DNA from: Mycolicibacterium madagascariense
GTDB lineage: Bacteria; Actinomycetota; Actinomycetes; Mycobacteriales; Mycobacteriaceae
DNA length: 64,000 nt
Direction: 5' to 3'
Assembly: GCF_010729665.1 (NCBI RefSeq)
Contig: NZ_AP022610.1
Location: 2,418,001-2,482,000, forward strand
Within the stretch, counting starts at the first letter, position 1, and every line of letters begins with the position of its first letter. Positions 18,584 through 26,931 of the stretch are shown one piece after another. The translations under genes and the position numbers were made by a program. Below the pieces are notes generated by a model. That model saw only the letters and a program-made list of their open reading frames with translations, was not told the origin of the DNA and searched no databases.

Positions 18584-19269
18584 ACCTTCTCGACCCGCAC
18601 GGCGTGGGCCATGTGATGGGGGAGTTCGACCTGCTCGTGACCGGGGATGACGATCATCACCCCGCCGTGATCGCTGACCTGGACGGTGACGCGGGCATTG
18701 GGCACCACGCCCGCGTCCTTCAGGCGGGCGATCAGCTCGACGTCGCCCTGGACGTGCTCGGTGAGCTGACGGACGCGCACCGCCACGGGAAAACCCGAGG
18801 GCAGCTCGGTCAGTCGCACCAGGCTGACGTCGTCGGAACCCGAACCCGTGACGCCCAATTCGGACAGCCCGGGAATCGGGTTGCCGAAGGGGGAGGTGGT
18901 CGGGTTGTCGAGAACCTGCACCAAGCGGCGCTCGACGTCCTCGCTCATGACGTGCTCCCAGCGGCAGGCCTCGGCGTGGACTTCTTCCCACGGCAGTCCG
19001 ATGACGTCGACGAGCAGCCGTTCGGCTAGCCGGTGCTTGCGCATGACCGATACGGCGAGCGCGCGGCCCTTGTCGGTCAGCTCGAGGTGGCGGTCTCCCG
19101 CGACGTGCAGCAGTCCGTCGCGCTCCATGCGCGAGACCGTCTGGCTGACGGTGGGGCCGCTCTGCTCGAGCCGCTCGGCGATGCGGGCTCGCAGGGGTAC
19201 GACGCCTTCTTCCTCGAGGTCATAGATCGTCCGCAGGTACATCTCGGTGGTATCGATCAGATCGTTCAT
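18580..19269 (-). CDS. ideR: Iron-dependent regulator IdeR
   Basis: DtxR-family Fe(II)-activated regulator that represses siderophore genes and activates iron storage. At 229 aa it is the length of M. tuberculosis IdeR. All metal ligands are in place: Met10, His79, Glu83, His98, Cys102, Glu105 and His106 (in [11 protein letters not shown]). It has an N-terminal winged helix ([18 protein letters not shown]), a dimer/metal domain, and a C-terminal SH3-like domain. It lies 180 bases downstream of sigB on the same strand; a strong hairpin separates the two, so ideR probably has its own promoter. Confidence 0.97.
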   Translation of the reverse strand: MNDLIDTTEMYLRTIYDLEEEGVVPLRARIAERLEQSGPTVSQTVSRMERDGLLHVAGDRHLELTDKGRALAVSVMRKHRLAERLLVDVIGLPWEEVHAEACRWEHVMSEDVERRLVQVLDNPTTSPFGNPIPGLSELGVTGSGSDDVSLVRLTELPSGFPVAVRVRQLTEHVQGDVELIARLKDAGVVPNARVTVQVSDHGGVMIVIPGHEQVELPHHMAHAVRVEKV

Positions 19270-19399
19270 TCGCCGCCCTCCATTGCTTGCCGAGTCTACC
19301 GGTCACGGCGCCTGAACTGGGGTGCAACCTACTGGCGACACGGTGTGATCCCCACCGCCGCGCCGTGGCCTGCATCAGCGCACGCCCCGAAGACGGCGC

Positions 19400-19428
19400 G
19401 ATGCCCGCCGCGGGGCGCGGCGGGCATC
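19400..19428 (-). terminator. 13-bp hairpin between sigB and ideR
   Basis: GATGCCCGCCGC (19400-19411) pairs with GCGGCGGGCATC (19417-19428); one further G-C pair closes the loop. It starts 22 bases past the sigB stop and has no T tract. It is a likely terminator or attenuator in front of ideR. Confidence 0.6.
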
Positions 19429-19450
19429 ACTCGTGGGGAAGTCGGGGGTC

Positions 19451-20410
19451 TTAGCTGGCGTAGGACCGCAGACGCTCGGCACGCTCGCCCTGGCGCAGCT
19501 TCGCCATGACCTCGCGCTCGATCTGGCGCACGCGCTCGCGCGACAGTCCGAACAGCTTGCCGATCTGGTCGAGCGTGCGTGGCTGGCCGTCGTCCAGGCC
19601 GAACCGGAGCCGGATGACCTGCTGCTCGCGCTCGTCCAGCGTCGCCAGCACGTGCCGGATGTCGGTGTGCAGCAGCTCCGAGATCACCGCGTTCTCTGCG
19701 GACATCGCCTCGGCGTCCTCGATGAAGTCGCCGAGGGGAGCCTCCTCGTCACTGCCGACCGGCATGTCGAGGCTTACCGGGTCGCGGCTGTGGGACAGCA
19801 GGTCGGCGATCTTCTCGGCGGGGATGCCGGACTCCTCGGCCAGTTCCTCGTCGCTGGCGTCACGCCCGAGGTTCTGGTGCATCTCCCGCTTGATCCGCGC
19901 GAGCTTGTTGACCTGCTCGACGAGGTGGACGGGAAGCCGGATGGTGCGGCTCTGGTCGGCCATGCCACGGGTGATGGCCTGCCGGATCCACCAGGTCGCG
20001 TAGGTCGAGAACTTGAATCCCTTGGCGTAGTCGAATTTCTCCATCGCCCGGATCAACCCCAGGTTGCCCTCCTGGATCAGGTCGAGCAGCGGCATGCCGC
20101 GGCCGGTGTACCGCTTGGCCAGGGAGACCACCAGGCGCAGGTTCGCCTCGAGGAGATGCCGGCGAGCCGCCTCACCGTCACGCACCACGGCCGCCAGTTC
20201 GCGCTTGCGGGCGTCGCCGAGTCGCTTCTTGGTGTCGAGGAGGTGCTGCGCGTAGAGCCCGGCCTCGATGCGCTTGGCGAGCTCGACCTCGTCGGCCGCG
20301 TTGAGCAGAGCCGTCTTGCCGATCCCGTTGAGGTAGACCCGGACGAGGTCCGCGGCTGGGCTCTGCGAGTCCAAATCGGTGTCGATACGGCTTGCGGTGG
20401 CGTTTGCCAT
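19451..20410 (-). CDS. sigB: Sigma factor SigB
   Basis: Principal-like stress sigma factor, 319 aa. It has region 1.2 ([35 protein letters not shown]), region 2 ([39 protein letters not shown]), region 3, and region 4 with the helix-turn-helix ([20 protein letters not shown]). It lacks the long N-terminal extension of SigA. ATG 20410 has GGAGG eight bases upstream. The upstream region carries a SigE/SigH-type promoter, matching the known SigE-sigB cascade. It is paired with ideR downstream as in other mycobacteria. Confidence 0.97.
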   Translation of the reverse strand: MANATASRIDTDLDSQSPAADLVRVYLNGIGKTALLNAADEVELAKRIEAGLYAQHLLDTKKRLGDARKRELAAVVRDGEAARRHLLEANLRLVVSLAKRYTGRGMPLLDLIQEGNLGLIRAMEKFDYAKGFKFSTYATWWIRQAITRGMADQSRTIRLPVHLVEQVNKLARIKREMHQNLGRDASDEELAEESGIPAEKIADLLSHSRDPVSLDMPVGSDEEAPLGDFIEDAEAMSAENAVISELLHTDIRHVLATLDEREQQVIRLRFGLDDGQPRTLDQIGKLFGLSRERVRQIEREVMAKLRQGERAERLRSYAS

Positions 20411-20447
20411 TACGGCCTCCTGCTCTACTGGAACTGTCATGAGCTCT

Positions 20448-20474
20448 AACGCTCTAGTCGTTCCAGGAGTTCCC
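20448..20474 (-). promoter_or_regulatory. SigE/SigH-type promoter of sigB
   Basis: Read on the minus strand: GGGAAC (20469-20474), about 17 bases, then CGTT (20448-20451), 38 bases before the sigB ATG. This fits the mycobacterial ECF consensus GGAAC-N17/18-GTT known upstream of sigB. Confidence 0.75.
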
Positions 20475-20560
20475 GCGCCTTGTCCGTTTCACACCTTCTG
20501 ACCTGCAGTTATTCGGCCAAGACCTGAGATTCTCCTGAGAAAGGAGCCATCTTCCTCAGA

Positions 20561-20959
20561 TCAGGGAACGTCGTGCCGCCATTGTGCGGAGTCCGGTTGC
20601 GGCGTGGATTCGATGCGCGCCTCGATTGCGGGCCGCGCGGCGGTGGGGAAGAGGGGAATGCGGCCGCGGTCCTGATACCGCCGGGGTTCTTCGGCGCGGC
20701 GCGGTGGTCGGTCGTTGGCGATCAGCACGGCAATCCACGGCAGGGGAATCGACGCGATCAGGATGCCCAGTGAGATCAATCCGTTGTGCCAGATCCCGTA
20801 GGCGGCCGCCGCGCAGAGGAAGACGGGCACGCGCCACGACATGATCTTCAGATACCTGCGGACCCGCTCGCGATGCTGATCCTCGTAGGGTTCCGCAGCG
20901 CGTGTGATGAGGACTGGTCGACCTTCGTCGTCGAAACTCAGCTCAGGGCTTTGTTTCAT
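20561..20959 (-). CDS. DUF3099 membrane protein (Rv2709-like)
   Basis: A 132-aa protein with an N-terminal DUF3099-type segment (PVLITRAAEPYEDQHRERVRRYLKIM) and two membrane helices (VPVFLCAAAAYGIWHNGLIS and LGILIASIPLPWIAVLIA). The tail is basic and proline-rich. Function is unknown. The ATG at 20959 opens MKQSPELSFDDEGRP; the longer frame upstream runs into the divergent DUF3039 gene. It lies just upstream of sigB on the same strand, though about 150 bases and the sigB promoter intervene. Confidence 0.82.
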   Translation of the reverse strand: MKQSPELSFDDEGRPVLITRAAEPYEDQHRERVRRYLKIMSWRVPVFLCAAAAYGIWHNGLISLGILIASIPLPWIAVLIANDRPPRRAEEPRRYQDRGRIPLFPTAARPAIEARIESTPQPDSAQWRHDVP

Positions 20960-21047
20960 GTCTCTACTGTTCCACACACCGACGGTGGGGAAACGGCTGG
21001 GAACTGTCCGGTTTCTTACCGATCGCATCCCGGGCACAATGATGGTC

Positions 21048-21284
21048 ATGGACACCCAGACCATCGAACGCACCGAGACCGACGAACGGGTCGACGACGG
21101 TACCGACGACGACGGCCCCAAGGTCTTCCACTACGTCAAGAAGGACAAGATCGTCCAGAGCGCCGTGGAGGGCACGCACGTCGTGGCGCTGTGCGGCGAG
21201 GTGTTCCCCGTGACGAAGTCGGCCAAGCCGGGTTCGCCGGTGTGCCCGGACTGCCAGCGGATCTACCAGAGCCTCAAGAAATAG
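21048..21284 (+). CDS. DUF3039 protein (Rv2708c-like)
   Basis: A 78-aa acidic small protein, conserved across Actinobacteria. The core FHYVKKDKIVQSAVEGTHVVALCGEVFPV and a C-terminal CPDC suggest a zinc site made by LCG and CPDC. Function is unknown. ATG 21048 (MDTQTIERTE) matches the homologue; ATGs at 21039 and 21042 would add two or three residues. It is divergent from DUF3099 with 88 bases between, and its last 11 bases overlap the 3' end of the convergent YihY gene. Confidence 0.85.
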   Translation: MDTQTIERTETDERVDDGTDDDGPKVFHYVKKDKIVQSAVEGTHVVALCGEVFPVTKSAKPGSPVCPDCQRIYQSLKK

Positions 21285-22272
21285 TCGGCGGCCGGTCGCC
21301 GGCGTCGGCGTCCCGCCCGTCCGCGTCCTGAGGACCTGCGGGCGCCTCGGTGCCGTTGCCGGCGCGCTCACCCAACCAGTCCCGCAGGCGGTTGGCGTGG
21401 GTGTCTGGCGCGGGCCACTCCTCTTGAATCGCCGCGTTGAGTTCGGCGCCCATCATGATCGAGAAGCCCAGGAAGAACGCGAACAGCAGGAACGCGATCG
21501 GCGTCGCGAGTGCGCCGTAGGTGTAGCCGGTGCCAGTGATCCACGTCAGGTACACCCGCAGGCCGAGGGTGGCGACCAGGAAGACGATCGCGGCGAGCAC
21601 CGAGCCGTACAGAAGTCGGTGTGAGGGAAGCGGATTCGGCAGCGACACCCGGTAGAGGACGTTGACCGCGATGACGAGGCCCACGAACAACACCGGGTAG
21701 TAGCCGTAACTCAGGAAGTACTGCCAACTCTCGGGGATGTGCTGGGCGATCTTCGTCGGTCCGATCGCCAGCAGCGGCGCGGTGGCGATGATGAACACCA
21801 AGCCCACGACGTACAGACCGAGGGCATAGAACCGCTGTCGGACGGGGTGGCGCAGTTCGGTCTGATCGTGGGCCTCCACGACGGAGTCGACGAATGCGGA
21901 GACCGCCGAGGACCCCGCCCACAACGAGATGACGAACCCGAGTGACACCACCTCGCCGCGCGCGCCGGCGACGATGTCGGCGACTGTCGGCTGAATGATC
22001 TCGTTGACGACGTTGCTCGAGAAAAGATTTCTCGCCGTGCTCACCAGCCGCAGCTGGATCGTCTGCAACGTGGTGGGCCCGAAGAGGGGCGCCACGTAGG
22101 CCAGGCTGCCGAGCATGCCGAGCAGGAGCGGGGGCAGGGATAGCGCGCACCAGAAGGCCGCCTGTGCCGACTCCGAGAAGATGGAGTCGTCCCAACTCTT
22201 GGACAGGGTGCGTTTGAGCATGCGCCACGCGTGATGGCGAGTGGGCCGTGCCGGCTGAGTGGGGTCGTTCAT
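21274..22272 (-). CDS. YihY/BrkB-family membrane protein (Rv2707-like)
   Basis: A 332-aa integral membrane protein with about six helices (for example FWCALSLPPLLLGMLGSLAYV, LGLYVVGLVFIIATAPLLAIG, VLFVGLVIAVNVLYRV, FLLFAFFLGFSIMMGAELNAA). The family was once called ribonuclease BN but has no proven nuclease role. The cytosolic tail is Asp/Pro-rich and disordered. The start at 22272 (MNDPTQPARPTRHH) is chosen; an in-frame GTG at 22290 is possible. It overlaps the end of DUF3039 by 11 bases. Confidence 0.87.
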   Translation of the reverse strand: MNDPTQPARPTRHHAWRMLKRTLSKSWDDSIFSESAQAAFWCALSLPPLLLGMLGSLAYVAPLFGPTTLQTIQLRLVSTARNLFSSNVVNEIIQPTVADIVAGARGEVVSLGFVISLWAGSSAVSAFVDSVVEAHDQTELRHPVRQRFYALGLYVVGLVFIIATAPLLAIGPTKIAQHIPESWQYFLSYGYYPVLFVGLVIAVNVLYRVSLPNPLPSHRLLYGSVLAAIVFLVATLGLRVYLTWITGTGYTYGALATPIAFLLFAFFLGFSIMMGAELNAAIQEEWPAPDTHANRLRDWLGERAGNGTEAPAGPQDADGRDADAGDRPPTIS

Positions 22273-22334
22273 GACCAGACCAGCATTCACGAAGACGCCC
22301 CGCGGTGCGGGACGTCATCGCTCAGCGCGTCGCT

Positions 22335-22526
22335 CTAGGCGTCGGCGGGGCTGCTCTCGAGCACCGCCGCGAGCTCGACCAACTTGGCCTCGTGCTCGTT
22401 GGCGTGATGCTGGCAAAAGAGCAACACGGCGCCGGACGGCAGCTTCGCACGCACTCGGGCGGCAGCGCCGCACCGGTCGCAGCGATCAGCCCGAGTAAGT
22501 TCGGGGCTCATCAGAGTTGCGTTCAT
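22335..22526 (-). CDS. Small zinc-binding protein, DUF7455 type
   Basis: A 63-aa protein with CDRC (16-19) and a downstream C-x-H-H (FCQHHANEH) that could form one zinc site. Such proteins are widespread in Actinobacteria near sigma-factor genes; function is unknown. GGAGG lies close to its ATG, supporting the start at 22526. It is divergent from the DUF952 gene and lies upstream of the YihY gene on the same strand. Confidence 0.8.
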   Translation of the reverse strand: MNATLMSPELTRADRCDRCGAAARVRAKLPSGAVLLFCQHHANEHEAKLVELAAVLESSPADA

Positions 22527-22662
22527 GGCGCCTCCTCCATATCTGCTTCGTGCGTACGTCCACTCTCTCAGACGTTTTCGCTTCCGGCCTTGTTCCCCGG
22601 TCGTTAACCGGTGTGTCGTGTCTCACCTAATCCCCACATTGCGGGCACGGCAAACTGACCTG

Positions 22663-23031
22663 ATGATGACGTCGCCCACAGAGCTGTTCCACTTGTGCAC
22701 CGTCGACGAGTGGGAGGACGCCGTCGGTTCCGGCGAGCGGCGGCCGCCATCGCTGGGCGAGCAAGGCTTCGTGCACCTTTCGTCCCGCGATCAAGTGCAC
22801 CTGCCCGCCACGAGGCTGTACGCGGGCCGTCACGACATGCTCCTGCTGCGGCTCGATCCCGACGAGTTGACGGCCCCCGTTCGATGGGAGCCAGGGGTGC
22901 CGACCGATCCGGAGGCGATGACCTTCCCGCACCTCTACGGGCCCTTACCGGTGCGGGCCGTGGTCGACGTCACGCCGTATCTTCCTGCCGCCGATGGCAC
23001 GTTCGCGCCGCTGACTCACTCGCAGACGTAG
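22663..23031 (+). CDS. DUF952 protein
   Basis: A 122-aa protein. LFHLCTVDEWEDA at the N-terminus, QGFVHLSSRDQV and the later LPVRAVVDV segment are the DUF952 pattern, a fold related to ADP-ribosyl-handling or tRNA 2'-phosphotransferase-like folds; its own activity is unknown. Two adjacent ATGs (22663, 22666) could start it and no clear ribosome site is seen. Its last 16 bases overlap the convergent RidA-family gene. Confidence 0.82.
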   Translation: MMTSPTELFHLCTVDEWEDAVGSGERRPPSLGEQGFVHLSSRDQVHLPATRLYAGRHDMLLLRLDPDELTAPVRWEPGVPTDPEAMTFPHLYGPLPVRAVVDVTPYLPAADGTFAPLTHSQT

Positions 23032-23387
23032 GCGTCGACTTCGATCTCCACCACGAGGTCGGGGGAGATCAAGGCGGAGACCTCGACCATGGTCGACACG
23101 GGGCGCACCGTTGCGAAGACCTCGGCGTGGACCGCGCCGATCTCCTGCCAGAGGGCAATGTCGGTCACGAACATCCGGGTGCGCACGACGTCGGCGAGGG
23201 CGGCGCCCGCCTCGGCGAGGGCAGTTTCGATGCAGCGGAGCGCCTCTCGCGTCTGCGTGGCCGCGTCGGCACCCGGGGCGGTGGTGCCCGCCACGACGAC
23301 GAGCGGTCCGACGCGCACCGCGCGCGAGTACCCGACGGCGGTTTCGAACGGTGATCCCGATGAGACGTCGAGTCTGCGTGGCGGCAT
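23016..23387 (-). CDS. RidA-family protein (Rv2704-like)
   Basis: A 123-aa YjgF/YER057c/UK114-family protein. RidA members hydrolyse reactive enamines and imines from PLP enzymes. The sequence has the family stretch VVVAGTTAPGADAATQTREALRCIETALAEAG and a central VVRTRMFVTD, in which an arginine sits where RidA enzymes have their carboxylate-binding Arg. It is convergent with DUF952, overlapping by 16 bases, and divergent from the membrane gene at 23469 by 81 bases. Confidence 0.87.
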   Translation of the reverse strand: MPPRRLDVSSGSPFETAVGYSRAVRVGPLVVVAGTTAPGADAATQTREALRCIETALAEAGAALADVVRTRMFVTDIALWQEIGAVHAEVFATVRPVSTMVEVSALISPDLVVEIEVDAYVCE

Positions 23388-23454
23388 GGCACGACGCTAT
23401 CGCCGAACCCGCGTCGTCGACGCACGTTCCGCCCCGCCGACGGTGGGGCGTCCG

Positions 23455-23460
23455 TAAACT
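23455..23460 (+). promoter_or_regulatory. -10 of a likely leaderless promoter
   Basis: TAAACT ends eight bases before the GTG at 23469, so transcription would begin at or next to the start codon. Confidence 0.55.
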
Positions 23461-23468
23461 CCCGAAAC

Positions 23469-24233
23469 GTGGGAACTTTGGCTGGATTCGCGCCGTGGAT
23501 CGTCTACTGGGTGCTCGACGGCAATCTCCCGTCCGCGGTCGCCGCAATGGTCGCCCTCGTCCTCGCCGCGGGTGCCCTGCTCGCAGATCGGGTCACGGGC
23601 ACCCCCGTGCAGGCGATCCAAATCGGTTCGGCTGCAACCTTTGTCGCCGTGACCATCATGGGCACGCTCGGCGGTGGCACCGTCGCGACGGCGTGGGGTC
23701 CCGTGGTCAGCTACGGCGGCCTGTTGGCCACGACGCTCTTCTGTGCGGTCACCGGCACGCCCATGGTTCGGGCGTTCGCCGTCGTCGGGCCGCCGACGGA
23801 TCCCTCGCGCAGCGAGGAGTTCGCCACGATGCGCGTCCTGGCGACCCGCATCTGGGCGGTCGCGGCCGCGGTGATGACGGTGGCGTCCGCCGCGACTGCC
23901 ATCGCGCCATGGCGCGGCGTGCCTGCAACGGTCGGCACGTGGGGCATCCCGGTGCTGGCCTTTGGTGTCGCCGCGGTGGCGTCGCGCATCCTCTCCGAGC
24001 GCGCCATCAGCGCTGCCGCCAACCCGGGAGTGGTGCGACGGACGTCATTCGTCGCGTTCCGCGAGCTGGCAATCGACGAGCTGTACTACCTGGCTCGCGA
24101 GAAGGTCGAGCGGGAGGTCGGCGCCGGCATGGAGGCTTACGACGTCAACCTCGGCAGTGCGGGCACCCCGCTCACCGGCGACGAGTCGCGCGAATCGTGG
24201 GCAGCGACCTACAAGGTGCGCGAGCGGCGATAG
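23469..24233 (+). CDS. Integral membrane protein of unknown function
   Basis: A 254-aa protein with about five or six membrane helices in the first 170 residues (for example WIVYWVLDGNLPSAVAAMVALVLAAGALL, then AIQIGSAATFVAVTIMGTL) and a soluble C-terminal 80 residues with EVGAGMEAYDVNLGSAGTPL. I do not recognise the family. The topology recalls septation-protein-A or VC0807-type membrane proteins, but only in outline. It starts with GTG and has a TAAACT -10 eight bases before, so the mRNA may be leaderless. It lies between ridA and the DUF4440 gene. Confidence 0.7.
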   Translation: MGTLAGFAPWIVYWVLDGNLPSAVAAMVALVLAAGALLADRVTGTPVQAIQIGSAATFVAVTIMGTLGGGTVATAWGPVVSYGGLLATTLFCAVTGTPMVRAFAVVGPPTDPSRSEEFATMRVLATRIWAVAAAVMTVASAATAIAPWRGVPATVGTWGIPVLAFGVAAVASRILSERAISAAANPGVVRRTSFVAFRELAIDELYYLAREKVEREVGAGMEAYDVNLGSAGTPLTGDESRESWAATYKVRERR

Positions 24234-24236
24234 ACC

Positions 24237-24252
24237 TCCAGGTAGTCGCGCA
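24237..24252 (+). repeat. 16-base direct repeat, left copy of sigA 3' end
   Basis: TCCAGGTAGTCGCGCA here is identical to 25129-25144, which is the last coding part of sigA. The two copies are 892 bases apart and bracket the DUF4440 gene. Confidence 0.6.
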
Positions 24253-24463
24253 CTAGAGACCCATTCACGCAGGAAAATACGCGTGGCCGGGCGGCCGTGC
24301 GGGCGCCAATATCCCGGACTGGGCAACCCCTCGCGCCGTGAGGCCGTAGATCCACGCCCAATCGCTAGGCCCACTCAGCTGCGGCGTCGGCGGGAGATCG
24401 GCGTGCCCGCGCGAGGGCCCCCTTTACCCCGGCGTGGTGGCTCACTGGCTGCTGGTGCGAATG

Positions 24464-24838
24464 TCAGGACTTGGCCGACTGCTGGTACAACGCGAGCTTC
24501 CACGAGCCACCGGTGCGCTGATACACCGAGGACATTGCGCCGACGAACGGCGCGTCTGCGCCATCGCGCCATCCCGTCCCGGTGTACACCAGCGCTGCGG
24601 TGTCGTCTCCGATCGTGATGAGGCGCGCGTCGTCGATCTCGTAGCGCGTCCATGGTGGCGACTGGCCGAGGGCCGCGACGACGGTGTCGCGATCCATCAC
24701 CATCCCGTTGGCCAGCACCATGAGCCCGTCCTCGATCATCAGGTCGCCGTAGAACCGGTCGCCGGTGCCATCACTCAGTGACTTCCACCCCTCGTGTTCG
24801 AGGGCCAGCAATTCCTCGGTGGTCTTCGAATCGGTCAT
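24464..24838 (-). CDS. DUF4440 / SnoaL-like (NTF2-fold) protein
   Basis: A 124-aa NTF2-fold protein: N-terminal helix TEELLALEHEGWKSLSDGTGDRFY, then the strands VLANGMVMDRDTVVAAL and LVYTGTGWRDG, ending WKLALYQQSA. The fold is used by small hydrolases, isomerases and ligand-binding proteins; no specific substrate is suggested. It sits between sigA and the membrane gene, where M. tuberculosis (from memory) has none, and is bracketed by a 16-base repeat of the sigA 3' end. The 230 bases downstream of it show no gene. Confidence 0.82.
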   Translation of the reverse strand: MTDSKTTEELLALEHEGWKSLSDGTGDRFYGDLMIEDGLMVLANGMVMDRDTVVAALGQSPPWTRYEIDDARLITIGDDTAALVYTGTGWRDGADAPFVGAMSSVYQRTGGSWKLALYQQSAKS

Positions 24839-25105
24839 GCCGCAGGGCTACCCACCCGTGCCCATCGTGCAACCGCTAGTGCTGTTCTCTGAGGTGGGCG
24901 AGATCCACGTGCGGTCTGCCGGGGGTCGCGGCGGGGACGGGAGTGAGGTGCACCGGCCCTCGCCGCTCCCGCACCTATGCCGCCAGCGCCGCCTTGACGA
25001 TGCTGAACGGGCGGTAGACGCACGTGGCGAAGGCGTCCCTCGGCGCGCGCCTGAATGTGGTTGCGCGAGAACGAATCTGCGGTGCTGTTCTCCGACCACC
25101 GCACG

Positions 25106-25124
25106 TCGATACCGAACGTATCGA
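25106..25124 (-). terminator. 7-bp hairpin directly after sigA
   Basis: TCGATAC (25106-25112) pairs with GTATCGA (25118-25124) around CGAAC. It abuts the sigA stop and may end the sigA transcript; there is no T tract. Confidence 0.4.
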
Positions 25125-26522
<1,398 letters not shown>

Positions 26523-26931
26523 GTGCACCCCTTCGGTCTTGCGAGACTCGGTGGCGTGGGCGTGCACCACCGTTAAACGTCGGCTGTTCGATGATGGCGT
26601 CGATATCGGCTTGGATACTCACCGCCATCCGTGTGCGGCCGCCGTTGACCATTGTAACGACAGTGTGGGGAACTGCCGCTACGAGCGGCGAATTGACCGT
26701 CCGCGGCCGCTCCGGCGGCGTGTCGACGTCGCGGGCTCCGGCGAGCGGCCGCCCACCTCGACCCGTGGTGGCCCACCCGGCCATTCGATTGCCAAACCCG
26801 ACGGTTTCGGTGAGTAATTCCGCCCGGCCTGGTGCGACAACGGTCATGACAATGGCCGATCACGGTACCGGCAGTGGCGTCAGATCGCCCGCGCTGCTGC
26901 GGGAACCTTTGCTGACTGCCATGATGGTCGG
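26523..26931. promoter_or_regulatory. sigA / LuxR-regulator divergent promoter region
   Basis: A 409-base non-coding stretch. On the minus strand TACAAT (26651-26656) is a good -10 for sigA and gives a leader of about 120 bases. On the plus side no clear promoter for the regulator at 26932 is recognised. The rest shows only GC-rich sequence without a supported gene. Confidence 0.55.

Noticed and set aside
17369..18991. Upstream extension of the sthA frame over the DUF4192 gene
   Set aside because: Overlaps a recognised gene on the other strand; SthA homologues begin at MQE/MRE.
24848..25099. 83-codon minus-strand frame between sigA and DUF4440
   Set aside because: Arg/Ser/Pro-rich, no ribosome site, typical random high-GC frame.
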